DNA of 16,068 nucleotides. Source: an uncultured Prevotella sp. (GTDB lineage: Bacteria; Bacteroidota; Bacteroidia; Bacteroidales; Bacteroidaceae). Made by a program: the position numbers and the translations under genes. Within the stretch, counting starts at the first letter, position 1. Each line of letters starts with the position of its first letter. A model generated the notes under the pieces. It did no database searches and was not told where the DNA came from. It saw nothing but the letters and a program-made list of their open reading frames with translations. The DNA lies in assembly GCA_900552675.1 (NCBI GenBank), contig USAI01000050.1:1-16068 (forward strand), given 5' to 3'. Shown piece by piece: positions 8,030 to 15,684 of this stretch.

Positions 8030-9436
8030 ATGAAACGTATCTATTCTATATCCTCTATATATTCTGCCTGTAGGGTGGCAGCCTTAGCATTGGCCGTACT
8101 GGCAGGCCTCACAGCTTGCGAGAATGATAACATTAACCCATACGACTATACTGGTGGAAACGGAAACAACGAAAACGAAGGATCGAAGACAACGATAACC
8201 ACTGCCCTGGCCGAATATCCTGTTGGCTCGTTGGTATGGTCGCGCGACACCACGCTGCTTGAGAGCGTAGAGATACCTGTAGGCACATCGCTCTACATCG
8301 AACCTGGTGTTACCGTAACCTGTAAGGCGGGGGTGCAGGTGCCCATCGAACTGGTGGTGCTGGGTAACCTTTATTGTATGGGTACGGCCGAAAAGCCTGT
8401 GGTATTTACCTCTGACGTGAAAGAACCTAACGCATGGGGAGGTATTATTTGTGGATATAATTCGGAAGAAACCGTGCTCAGCCATGTGCATATAGGCTAT
8501 GCTGGCGCCACACCCACCGAGTCGAGCCTCTCGTTCCAAAACAAGTTGTATAAAACCACTATTGATGGTGGTGTGCCAGCCTTCCATTTCTGTAACATAA
8601 ATGGCCGTTTTGCCATTGCCAACAGCTTCTTCCACGATAACTATAGCGACCATATCTATACCACGGGCGGCAACGGCGTAGTATATAATAATGTGTTTGC
8701 TGATAACGGAAACGCGGCCGATGGCTGCGAGGCGATAAACATCAAAGCGGGATGCCTCATGGATGTGGCCTACAACGTGGTGTATAATGCTTGTACCAAT
8801 GCCTTTAAACTGTCGAACCAAGGCACCAGCGAGTCGGTGCCACTGTCGAAGGTAAATGTGTATAACAACACAATGGTTGACTGTGGTTGGCGTCGTGCTC
8901 GCAACAAAAAGGGTGGCAGCGTTTGGGTAGAGCGTTCTATACAGGCTACAGTGGTAAACAACTTGTTATACGACTGCCGTTACGGTATGAAGAACAGCAG
9001 CAAAGATGGCGCTGATATGAACAACTCGCGCCTCACCCCCAACTATTATTATGCTTCTACGGATAAGGGTGTTGAGCAGATGGGCGCCAACACGAAAGAT
9101 GTGCTGTGCTATGATACCGATGTGAAGAGCACCGCGCCTGGCGATAAGAACCCGCTGTTTGGCATTTTCGCACAGAGCGAAAAGATGAATATCAATTGCG
9201 AGAACGACCAGGTAGAGCAGGGAGCTCCACTGCCATACGATGCCAAGTGGCGCTTCACGCTTCAGACCAACAGCCCCGCCTTGCAAGGAGGGGTAACCGA
9301 TGTGCAGCGCCACTTTGCTACAGGATTGCCTTTTAAAGGTATGAAGCAAGTGCTGTTCTTGAACATTGCCGATGATCAAGATTATCGTTTCTGTGCTCCA
9401 GCTGCTGCTACCTTCTTTGGCGCCTTTGGCCAGTAA
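8030..9436 (+). CDS. Beta-helix lipoprotein, probable receptor partner
   Basis: This 468-residue lipoprotein starts at the ATG at 8030. An in-frame upstream ATG at 7895 is rejected because it lies inside the receptor gene and would bury the signal peptide. The signal peptide ends in the lipobox LTAC with Cys30 as the lipidation site. An Asn/Gly-rich tether (about 31-52) follows. The rest has the short beta-strand and turn periodicity of right-handed parallel beta-helix proteins (IPVGTSLYIEPGVTV, ELVVLGNLYCMGTAEKPVVFTS, WGGIICG, HVHIGYAGA, then repeated VYNN/VVNN turns). It lies 43 bases after the receptor gene in the same operon. It may bind or process the ligand at the cell surface. No lyase catalytic residues can be assigned, so a binding role is equally possible. 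Confidence 0.87.
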   Translation: MKRIYSISSIYSACRVAALALAVLAGLTACENDNINPYDYTGGNGNNENEGSKTTITTALAEYPVGSLVWSRDTTLLESVEIPVGTSLYIEPGVTVTCKAGVQVPIELVVLGNLYCMGTAEKPVVFTSDVKEPNAWGGIICGYNSEETVLSHVHIGYAGATPTESSLSFQNKLYKTTIDGGVPAFHFCNINGRFAIANSFFHDNYSDHIYTTGGNGVVYNNVFADNGNAADGCEAINIKAGCLMDVAYNVVYNACTNAFKLSNQGTSESVPLSKVNVYNNTMVDCGWRRARNKKGGSVWVERSIQATVVNNLLYDCRYGMKNSSKDGADMNNSRLTPNYYYASTDKGVEQMGANTKDVLCYDTDVKSTAPGDKNPLFGIFAQSEKMNINCENDQVEQGAPLPYDAKWRFTLQTNSPALQGGVTDVQRHFATGLPFKGMKQVLFLNIADDQDYRFCAPAAATFFGAFGQ

Positions 9437-9569
9437 GGGCGTTTTGCCAATAAGTGTAACGAATCATCAAAAAGTATAAAATGTGTTCTTTAACATATTG
9501 TGTTCGTACACACAATGTTTGATATATGTCATTTTCTTATCTTTTCGCAATAATTTATGTCGAAAAGTG
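9437..9569. other. Intergenic region after the receptor operon
   Basis: No gene is seen here. The one structure is an imperfect hairpin, ATTGTGT (9497-9503) with ACACAAT (9510-9516) around a six-base loop, extended by AACA/TGTT with a two-base bulge. It lies about 60 bases after the lipoprotein stop and has only scattered T residues after it, so it is at best a weak terminator. Confidence 0.5.
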
Positions 9570-9598
9570 TTTGTATGGTGCGTTGAAATATATCTTTG
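9570..9598 (+). promoter_or_regulatory. Bacteroidetes-type promoter upstream of the RNA region
   Basis: TTTG (9570-9573) and TATCTTTG (9591-9598) are separated by 17 bases, close to the usual 19-21. Transcription would start near 9605. No protein gene follows on this strand, so the product would be a noncoding transcript of about 340 bases ending at the 9943 terminator. Confidence 0.5.
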
Positions 9599-9789
9599 CA
9601 TCGTCTAAAAAGATAGAAACACTGGTCTAGTGATAGATTGGTTTTCGTAAAGATGATATGATTGATTGTTGTAAAGAACACAATTAGTTTTTTTGAATTT
9701 GGTTAGTTATTGATTGGTATAAGATAAAAAGAATTTTTTGATTTCATAGTATTGGTTTTAGGTTATTTAGATTGTTAAGTTTAAAATTA
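9599..9789 (+). other. AT-rich stretch ahead of the structured RNA
   Basis: There is no open frame of note. The stretch is rich in T and in GATTG/TTGGTT-like words, with a short hairpin CACT...AGTG near 9620. At its end TTG (9752-9754) and TAAGTTTA (9776-9783) form a weaker promoter-like pair that would place a start at the GGG at 9790. The stretch is either a 5' leader or simply spacer DNA. Confidence 0.4.
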
Positions 9790-9943
9790 GGGTAACAAAG
9801 GTGCCAACGGGCACCACTGAAGTTCTCAGGCCAAGGTGCTAAGTCGGGAGACTTTCGCCAGCGGCAGTGGGGACGTAGCTTGTGAAAGCTGAAAAAAGGC
9901 AGCGCAGCAGCGGATGTATGTCCACTTCTACGTTGCCTTTTTT
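9790..9943 (+). ncRNA. Structured noncoding RNA, family not recognised
   Basis: This GC-rich island in an AT-rich gap has several perfect stems: GGTGCC/GGCACC (9800-9805/9810-9815); CACTG/CAGTG (9815-9819/9865-9869); GGTG-AAGTC capped by a GGGA tetraloop with GACTT-CGCC (9835-9859); AGCTT/AAGCT capped by a GTGA tetraloop (9877-9890); and a terminal stem with flanking A and T runs (9892-9943). Both tetraloops are of GNRA type. The 5' GGTAAC (9791-9796) can also pair with GTTGCC (9932-9937), which would close the molecule and compete with the terminator. No start codon or gene follows on this strand, so a cis-acting riboswitch is unlikely. It lacks the signature sequences of SRP RNA, RNase P RNA and tmRNA, and no 6S-like central bubble is evident. 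Confidence 0.72.
9892..9943. terminator. Bidirectional intrinsic terminator
   Basis: AAAAAA-GGCAGCG (9892-9904) pairs with CGTTGCC-TTTTTT (9931-9943), a 7-bp stem with one G-T pair plus an A/T extension. The T-run on each strand lets it end both the plus-strand RNA and the minus-strand alanine dehydrogenase transcript, whose stop codon is 77 bases away. Confidence 0.85.
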
Positions 9944-10019
9944 GTTTTATTTATCCTTTATCTTTATCACTTCTTGCTATTGACAATAACCATTTGTTAT
10001 TGCTTTGCAAGAAAAGCCA

Positions 10020-11132
10020 TTACAGCACCGTCTCTACCTCGGTATAAGGCAGGTCAAAGAGGTCGGCTACAGCCTTATATGTCACCTTACCATCAACAAT
10101 GTTGAGGCCCATTTTCAGCGCTTCGTCGTCGGCGCAAGCCTTCTTCCAGCCCTTATCGGCCAGAGCTACAGCATATTTCATGGTGGCATTGGTCAGTGCC
10201 GCTGTTGATGTGTTTGGCACGGCACCCGGAATGTTTGCCACAGCATAGTGAATAATGCCATCAAGCTCGTAAACAGGGTCGCTATGTGTGGTGGGGTGTG
10301 ATGTTTCAAAGCATCCGCCCTGGTCAATGGCCACGTCTACCAGCACGGTGCCAGGCTCCATTAGCTTCAGCATGTCGCGTGTGATGAGTTTTGGGGTGAT
10401 GTCGCCCGGAACCAGTACCGAACCTATCACAATATCAACATCTTTCAGTTCTTGCACAATGTTATGGTGCGACGAATATAGCGTGTCGACGTTTGGTGGC
10501 ATACTGATTGACAGCTCGTGCAAACGGGGCAGCGAGATGTCGGTTATCACCACGTTGGCACCCATGCCTGCAGCCACACGTGCGGCGGCCTGTCCTACAA
10601 TGCCTCCGCCCAGCACCAGCACCTTGATAGGCTTTACGCCAGGCACACCACATATCAGTTTGCCTTTACCGCCTTTTGTCTTCTGCAGATAGTAGGCACC
10701 ATTAATGGTAGCCATACGTCCGGCCACCTCGCTCATAGGGATGAGCAGTGGCAGAGCACCGTTAGGCAGCTGCACCGTTTCATAGGCCAGACACACGCCA
10801 CCACTCTTCAGCATGGCATCGGTCAGTTCACGGTCGCTGGCAAAATGGAAGTAGGTGAACACCAGTTGCCCTTTGCGCACCAAGGGATACTCGGGCGCGA
10901 TAGGCTCTTTCACCTTGACAATCATGTCGGCAATGGCATACACCTCTTCTATGGTAGCCAGTATGGTGGCGCCCACAGCCGTGTAGGCGTCGTCCGGAAA
11001 TCCACTATTTACGCCTGCGGTGTGCTGTACGTACACCTCATGGCCATGTTTTACCAACTCAGCGACACCGGCGGGAGTCATCCCGACGCGGTTCTCGTTG
11101 TTCTTAATCTCTTTAGGAATACCGATTTTCAT
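10020..11132 (-). CDS. ald: Alanine dehydrogenase
   Basis: This 370-residue NAD-dependent enzyme interconverts L-alanine with pyruvate and ammonia in the cytosol. The N-terminal signature MKIGIPKEIKNNENRVG is intact. Substrate and catalytic residues match the family numbering: Arg15, Lys75 (VKVKEP), His96 (FTYFHF) and Asp270 (VDVAIDQGG). The Rossmann fold shows GGGIVG at 175-180 and the NAD-ribose-binding Asp198. Length is typical. The gene lies 71 bases after the tyrosine phosphatase gene on the same strand with no obvious promoter between, so co-transcription is likely. It ends at the bidirectional terminator 77 bases downstream. Confidence 0.97.
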   Translation of the reverse strand: MKIGIPKEIKNNENRVGMTPAGVAELVKHGHEVYVQHTAGVNSGFPDDAYTAVGATILATIEEVYAIADMIVKVKEPIAPEYPLVRKGQLVFTYFHFASDRELTDAMLKSGGVCLAYETVQLPNGALPLLIPMSEVAGRMATINGAYYLQKTKGGKGKLICGVPGVKPIKVLVLGGGIVGQAAARVAAGMGANVVITDISLPRLHELSISMPPNVDTLYSSHHNIVQELKDVDIVIGSVLVPGDITPKLITRDMLKLMEPGTVLVDVAIDQGGCFETSHPTTHSDPVYELDGIIHYAVANIPGAVPNTSTAALTNATMKYAVALADKGWKKACADDEALKMGLNIVDGKVTYKAVADLFDLPYTEVETVL

Positions 11133-11203
11133 AACCTGAAGAATTTAAATTGTTAAACGATTATTGTGGATTCAAGTGGTTTGGGCTTGAAGGGGTATTT
11201 TCT

Positions 11204-11683
11204 TTATTCAATCATCTGTGCCAAGAGGCCACGGCAGGCATCTTCAATCAGTTCAACGGCATATTCAAAGTCGGAGCTATCGCCATAGTAAGGGTCTGGA
11301 ATAACGTGGGCTTTAGGATGCTCGGTGCAATAGTCGGCCAGCATCTGCACCTTTTCGCGCTGAGCATTGTTTGTGGCTTTACCTGTAACAATGCGATAGT
11401 TGTCGGTGTCCATCACTAGAATATGGTCAAAGAGAGTGAAGTCGGCTGTTGTTAGTTGTCGGGCATGGCTATTAAAGTTGTATCCATGACGCTGTCCACA
11501 GGCGCGCATACGGGCATCGGGCAATTGTCCGACGTGCCAGTCGCCAATGCCAGCCGAGTCGATGTCGAACGCATCGTCAAGGCCTGCATCATGAACCATC
11601 TTTTTCATTACTCCCTCGGCGGCCGGGCTGCGGCATATATTTCCGAGGCAAACGAACAACAGTCGTTTCTTGGTCTTGCTCAT
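11204..11683 (-). CDS. Low-molecular-weight protein tyrosine phosphatase
   Basis: This 159-residue cytosolic phosphatase has the P-loop CLGNICRS with nucleophile Cys12 and Arg18, and the general acid Asp130 in DPYYG. These residues define the LMW-PTP family and length is normal. The family dephosphorylates phosphotyrosine proteins, often bacterial tyrosine kinases of capsule or exopolysaccharide export, but no kinase or polysaccharide gene is present here. The arginine-phosphatase subfamily cannot be wholly excluded. Its leader is about 60 bases long. Confidence 0.95.
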   Translation of the reverse strand: MSKTKKRLLFVCLGNICRSPAAEGVMKKMVHDAGLDDAFDIDSAGIGDWHVGQLPDARMRACGQRHGYNFNSHARQLTTADFTLFDHILVMDTDNYRIVTGKATNNAQREKVQMLADYCTEHPKAHVIPDPYYGDSSDFEYAVELIEDACRGLLAQMIE

Positions 11684-11751
11684 TTTTAGTCCTTTCTTTT
11701 TATTATATGATATAAGTGAAAAGAAAGCTTTTCTTATTTAGTAAGATATTG

Positions 11752-11759
11752 CAAATGTA
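11752..11759 (-). promoter_or_regulatory. -7 element for the tyrosine phosphatase gene
   Basis: On the minus strand the sequence is TACATTTG (TAnnTTTG), 68 bases before the ATG. No clear TTTG is found about 19 bases upstream. The word AAATGTAAGAA is repeated directly at 11753 and 11764 across the box. The leader holds an AAGAAAGCTTTTCTT palindrome-like segment. Confidence 0.45.
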
Positions 11760-11832
11760 AGAAAAATGTAAGAAAAACTTTCTTCCTAAAACATTTTTTA
11801 TGTTAATTGGGCGATTTTTTTTCATTCACCGC

Positions 11833-13734
11833 TCACGCCTTCCATATTTTAAAAGTGTGGGCATGTATCTTTTCCTCGTCAATCAGCATGCCCAGCGCCT
11901 CGCGCAGGTCGTCAGCATGCAGTTGCAGGCTTGTCAGTTCCTTTACATCATGCTGTTGGCCGTCGGCCAGTAGCTGCATAATTTTTTCTTGTGCCACGTG
12001 CACACGCTGCTCGCTGTTTTGCTGCCGTTTGTGGTCAATGCAAACATCGCACATACCACAGTCGGTGGTGCGCTGCTCGTCAAAGTAGGCCAACAGCTGT
12101 CGGCTCCTACATTGGTCTTGGTTGTTTGCATAGGCTATCACGGCCTCTATGCGTTTGGTAAACTGTTCTTTGCGATCGTCATACACATCGGGGCCCAAGA
12201 TAAGCTGGTCGCCATCAACACGGTCAATGGTGTAAGTTATAGTAGGCAACTTGCGTTGTGGTATGAAATGTATGATGTGTCGCTGGTTCAAACTTTTGAA
12301 GATAAGGTACACCTGTTGGCGTGTGAGGCCTGCGCGGTGTGCCAGCAGCTCATCATCGATGTAGGCATAGTCGGTAAACAGTCCGCTGTAGGTGCGCAGC
12401 AACATGTTCAACAGTCGTTCTTCATTTTCAGAGGCCGAGGGTATGCGGTACAGCTTGTCGCGGTCAACCAAGAACATTAGTCGGCACGACGCATCGGGGT
12501 CCATGTCACATTCAATATATCCAGCCCGTTGCAATATTTTTAATGCCGACAACAGAAGGGTGGGAAAGTGGTGAAAGTTTCGGCAAAAGCGGTCGATATC
12601 GAACAGGTTGGTGTATCCCGCACCGCTACCCGTTGCTATCTGATAATAATAGGCTATGTGGTTGTAGGCTTCACGAATATATTCTTTATCAGGAAACGTT
12701 TCGTCAATGCGTTTACGTAGTTTGGCGTTGTCGCTCTTTTGGTGCAACAATACGGCGTAGGCCTTTTGTCCATCACGCCCTGCTCGGCCTGCCTCTTGAA
12801 AGTAGGCTTCAATCGAACTGGGAGCCGTAATGTGTATCACCATTCTCACGTCGGGCTTGTCAATGCCCATGCCAAAGGCGTTGGTGGCCACCATCACGCG
12901 CACCTCGTCGTTTGACCACAGTTTTTGTCGTTCGTCTTTCACACGTGGCTCCAGTCCTGCGTGGTAAAAGGTGGCGCTTATGTTGTTTTTGTTTAGCAGG
13001 TCGCTAATTTCTTTTGTTTGTTTACGGCTGCGCACATACACAATGCTGCAGCCCGTCATGGTTTGCAGTATGTGGGTCATCTCGCCTATCTTGTCTTCGG
13101 TTTCTCGCACCACATAGGCCAGGTTTTTGCGTTCAAAGCTCATGCGGAACACGTTTTTCTGGCTGAACGATAGGCGGTCTTGTATGTCGTCAATCACCTG
13201 ATGGGTGGCGGTGGCCGTGAGGGCCAGCACGGGGGCATCGGGCTTCAGGTGGCGTATGTCGGCAATGTGTAGGTATGAGGGGCGAAAGTCGTAGCCCCAC
13301 TGACTGATGCAGTGGGCTTCGTCAACAGTGATGAAGCTCACTTTCATGTGCCCCAACTTGGTGATAAACAGGGGCGAGGCAATGCGCTCGGGCGACACAT
13401 ACAACAGTTTGGTGTCGCCCAAGATGCAGTTTTCAAGGGTGGTAACAATCTCGGGCCTACTCATGCCCGAATAGATGGCGGCAGCCATGATGCCACGGTT
13501 GCGCAGGTGCTGCACCTGGTCTTTCATTAAGGCTATAAGAGGGGTGATAACAATGCACACGCCCTCCTGGGCAAGGGCTGGCACCTGAAATGTTATCGAC
13601 TTACCGCCGCCTGTGGGCATCAGTCCTAAGGTGTCTTTGCCGCTGCCTATGCTTTCGACAATATCGCGCTGTATGCCGCGAAAATTGTCAAAACCCCAAT
13701 ATTGTTTTAGTATCTGAAGGTACTTGTCGGTCAT
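11833..13734 (-). CDS. recQ: RecQ family ATP-dependent DNA helicase, no HRDC domain
   Basis: This 633-residue 3'-5' DNA helicase has Walker A MPTGGGKS (39-46), DEAH (138-141) followed by CISQWGYDFR, and motif VI QEAGRAGRDG (314-323). The zinc site has Cys542, Cys559, Cys562 and Cys565, followed by a short winged-helix-like end. No HRDC domain follows. The start at 13734 is chosen because MTDKYLQIL begins the helicase fold; the open frame extends to 13971, but that part overlaps recJ and is low in family features. It begins 70 bases after the recJ stop codon, so the two are almost certainly one operon. RecQ unwinding would supply single-stranded 5' tails for RecJ in the RecF pathway. Confidence 0.95.
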   Translation of the reverse strand: MTDKYLQILKQYWGFDNFRGIQRDIVESIGSGKDTLGLMPTGGGKSITFQVPALAQEGVCIVITPLIALMKDQVQHLRNRGIMAAAIYSGMSRPEIVTTLENCILGDTKLLYVSPERIASPLFITKLGHMKVSFITVDEAHCISQWGYDFRPSYLHIADIRHLKPDAPVLALTATATHQVIDDIQDRLSFSQKNVFRMSFERKNLAYVVRETEDKIGEMTHILQTMTGCSIVYVRSRKQTKEISDLLNKNNISATFYHAGLEPRVKDERQKLWSNDEVRVMVATNAFGMGIDKPDVRMVIHITAPSSIEAYFQEAGRAGRDGQKAYAVLLHQKSDNAKLRKRIDETFPDKEYIREAYNHIAYYYQIATGSGAGYTNLFDIDRFCRNFHHFPTLLLSALKILQRAGYIECDMDPDASCRLMFLVDRDKLYRIPSASENEERLLNMLLRTYSGLFTDYAYIDDELLAHRAGLTRQQVYLIFKSLNQRHIIHFIPQRKLPTITYTIDRVDGDQLILGPDVYDDRKEQFTKRIEAVIAYANNQDQCRSRQLLAYFDEQRTTDCGMCDVCIDHKRQQNSEQRVHVAQEKIMQLLADGQQHDVKELTSLQLHADDLREALGMLIDEEKIHAHTFKIWKA

Positions 13735-13804
13735 GCCCTGTCCTGCCTTTTCTTGTGGCTCTGTCTTTTCTCGTAGCCCTGAGCACCAGTGGTGTCGGCG
13801 TGTG

Positions 13805-15553
13805 TCAGTCGAGCGTGCGTGTGGTGTCTTCGTCTTCGTCGGTGGGCCTGATATCTTCAATCTGCAGTTGCACCAGATTACGCTTAAAAATGTTATCCTC
13901 CAGCGTATAGGCAATGTCGAAGCTACGTTTCGACTTGATGTATCGTGCCGACGCACTCTGTCCGAAGGCAATGCCGTTTACCACGTTGCTCGATTTCGAG
14001 TCGACCAGCTCCAACTTGATATGTTCTTGCTCGCGTCCCACCACCTTGCTCGTGCCATAGTCGTACACGCCCACGGTGCAGAATATGGGCTTCGGGTTGC
14101 AGGGTCCGAAGGGTGCAAAGCGTTTGAGGTCGTTGTGCAAACGTTTGGTTACATCTTTAAAATCGATGATAGCGTCGATGTCGAGCATGGCCTCGGTTTG
14201 TTCGGGCTGAATATGCTCGTCGACGTAATGCTGAAAACGACGTCTGAACTCAGGAATATCGTCCCAGCGTAATGTGAGGCCAGCGGCATAGGTATGTCCG
14301 CCAAAGTTGATAAGAATGTCGCGACAGCTCTTGATGGCCGAATAGATGTCGAAGCCCGTAACGCTACGTGCCGACCCCGTGGCTATGTTGCCATCGCGGG
14401 TGAGCACCACCGTGGGGCGGAAATATATTTCGGTAAGACGTGAGGCCACAATGCCAATAACGCCCTTCTTCCAGTTTTCGTCGTACAGCACGATAGAGGT
14501 GTGGTGACGCTGACTTTCCAGGCGCGACACAATCTGGTTTGCCTCCTCTGTCATCTGCTTGTCGATATCTTTGCGCTGTTCGTTGTAGCCATCAATGTGC
14601 TTGGCCACCGTCAACGCATGGCTCAGGTCTTTCTCTACTAGCAGGTCAACACTCTCCTTGCCGTTGTCCATACGTCCTGAGGCGTTGATGCGTGGCCCTA
14701 TCTTAAAGATAATGTCGCTCATGGCGATCTCTCTACCGTTCAGTCCGCATACGTCGATAATGGCCTTCAACCCCACGCTGGGGTTTTGGTTCAATATTTT
14801 CAAACCGTGAAAAGCCAGTATGCGGTTCTCTTCTACCACAGGCACAATGTCGGCGGCAATGCTCACGGCACAGAGGTCGAGCAGCGGTATGAGGCGTGAA
14901 AACGGTATGCCGTTGTTTTTAGCAAAAGCCTGCATCAGCTTAAAGCCCACGCCACAGCCACACAGGTGCTTGAAGGGATAACTGTCGTCGGTACGTTTGG
15001 GGTTAAGAATGGCCACAGCGGGCGGCAACACATCGTCGGGCACGTGGTGGTCGCAGATAATAAAGTCGATACCCAAACTCTTGGCATAGGCCACCTCTTC
15101 TACGGCCTTGATGCCGCAGTCGAGAATGATGATAAGCTTGATGCCGTTCTCGTGGGCATAGTCGATGCCTATCTTGCTCACGCCATATCCCTCGTTGTAA
15201 CGATTAGGAATGTAATATTCGATATTCGAATAAAACTGCTGCAAGAATCTGTACACCAGCGCCACGGCCGTGCATCCATCAACGTCATAGTCGCCATACA
15301 CCAAAATGCGCTCCTTACGCCCCATCGCGTCGTTCAGCCTGTCAACAGCCACGTCCATGTCTTTCATCAAGAACGGGTTGTTAAGGTCGGCCAGCTGTGG
15401 ATGGAAGAAACGCTTCGCTCCGCTCTCGGTAGTGATGCCACGGCGTATCAGCAGATAGGCTAATATCTGATTGATATTTAGCTTCTCGCCCAGCTCCTTA
15501 GCAACCCTCTTTTCGTCGGATGTCGGTGGCTTGTAATTCCATTTGAAAAGCAT
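13805..15553 (-). CDS. recJ: Single-stranded-DNA-specific exonuclease RecJ
   Basis: This 582-residue DHH-family 5'-3' exonuclease degrades single-stranded DNA in recombinational and mismatch repair. Metal-binding residues are visible: Asp88 and Asp90 (YGDYDVDG), Asp145 (LDCG), Asp168-His169-His170 (DHH) and Asp235 (ADIVP). The DHHA1 motif GGHTYAAG lies at 418-425, and an OB-fold C-terminal domain follows. Length agrees with E. coli RecJ (577). It is the first gene of the recJ-recQ operon, with a leader of about 90 bases. Confidence 0.96.
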   Translation of the reverse strand: MLFKWNYKPPTSDEKRVAKELGEKLNINQILAYLLIRRGITTESGAKRFFHPQLADLNNPFLMKDMDVAVDRLNDAMGRKERILVYGDYDVDGCTAVALVYRFLQQFYSNIEYYIPNRYNEGYGVSKIGIDYAHENGIKLIIILDCGIKAVEEVAYAKSLGIDFIICDHHVPDDVLPPAVAILNPKRTDDSYPFKHLCGCGVGFKLMQAFAKNNGIPFSRLIPLLDLCAVSIAADIVPVVEENRILAFHGLKILNQNPSVGLKAIIDVCGLNGREIAMSDIIFKIGPRINASGRMDNGKESVDLLVEKDLSHALTVAKHIDGYNEQRKDIDKQMTEEANQIVSRLESQRHHTSIVLYDENWKKGVIGIVASRLTEIYFRPTVVLTRDGNIATGSARSVTGFDIYSAIKSCRDILINFGGHTYAAGLTLRWDDIPEFRRRFQHYVDEHIQPEQTEAMLDIDAIIDFKDVTKRLHNDLKRFAPFGPCNPKPIFCTVGVYDYGTSKVVGREQEHIKLELVDSKSSNVVNGIAFGQSASARYIKSKRSFDIAYTLEDNIFKRNLVQLQIEDIRPTDEDEDTTRTLD

Positions 15554-15590
15554 TGATATATTGTTTTTATTTTATTTGGCTAATGCAAGG

Positions 15591-15608
15591 ATGGGCAAAA
15601 TAGCCCAT
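15591..15608. other. Hairpin in the recJ leader
   Basis: ATGGGC (15591-15596) and GCCCAT (15603-15608) form a perfect 6-bp stem with a six-base loop. It would lie in the 5' untranslated part of the recJ mRNA, about 40 bases from the start codon. There is no T-run, so it is not a terminator. Confidence 0.5.
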
Positions 15609-15631
15609 AGGGAGGGGTGTAGTGTAGGTTT

Positions 15632-15649
15632 GCGATATGCACATATCGC
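15632..15649. promoter_or_regulatory. Operator-like palindrome at the recJ start site
   Basis: GCGATATG and CATATCGC are perfect inverted repeats around a two-base CA centre (18 bases in all). The palindrome sits just downstream of the tandem -7 boxes at 15653-15668, over the predicted transcription start of recJ. Such a position suits a repressor site. The binding protein is unknown. Confidence 0.5.
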
Positions 15650-15652
15650 TTT

Positions 15653-15684
15653 CAAAATTACAAAAATAATATTATATGACGAAA
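15653..15684 (-). promoter_or_regulatory. Putative recJ-recQ promoter with two -7 boxes
   Basis: On the minus strand TAATTTTG (15653-15660) and TATTTTTG (15661-15668) both match TAnnTTTG. For the first, a TTTCG word lies at 15680-15684, about 19 bases upstream, as a weak -33 element. Transcription would start near 15646, over the palindrome. Confidence 0.45.

Noticed and set aside
9820..9840. Glycine riboswitch aptamer (GAAG...CTCAGGCCAAGG resembles its core)
   Set aside because: The spacing between the two conserved parts is far too short for the aptamer, and no glycine-related gene follows on the same strand.
9835..9864. SRP (4.5S) RNA domain IV
   Set aside because: The hairpin has a GNRA loop, but the conserved asymmetric loop and the GGAAGGAAGCA-type sequence are absent.
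9914..10105. Plus-strand open frame of 63 codons after the structured RNA
   Set aside because: It starts inside the terminator hairpin and runs into the antisense of alanine dehydrogenase; the hydrophobic look comes from the T-rich terminator region.
11171..11191. Inverted repeat TTCAAG/CTTGAA between the tyrosine phosphatase and ald as a terminator
   Set aside because: Only 6 bp, AT-rich, and no T-run follows on the coding strand.
13735..13971. N-terminal extension of RecQ
   Set aside because: It overlaps recJ, lacks family similarity and is basic, low-quality sequence; the helicase fold starts at MTDKYLQIL.
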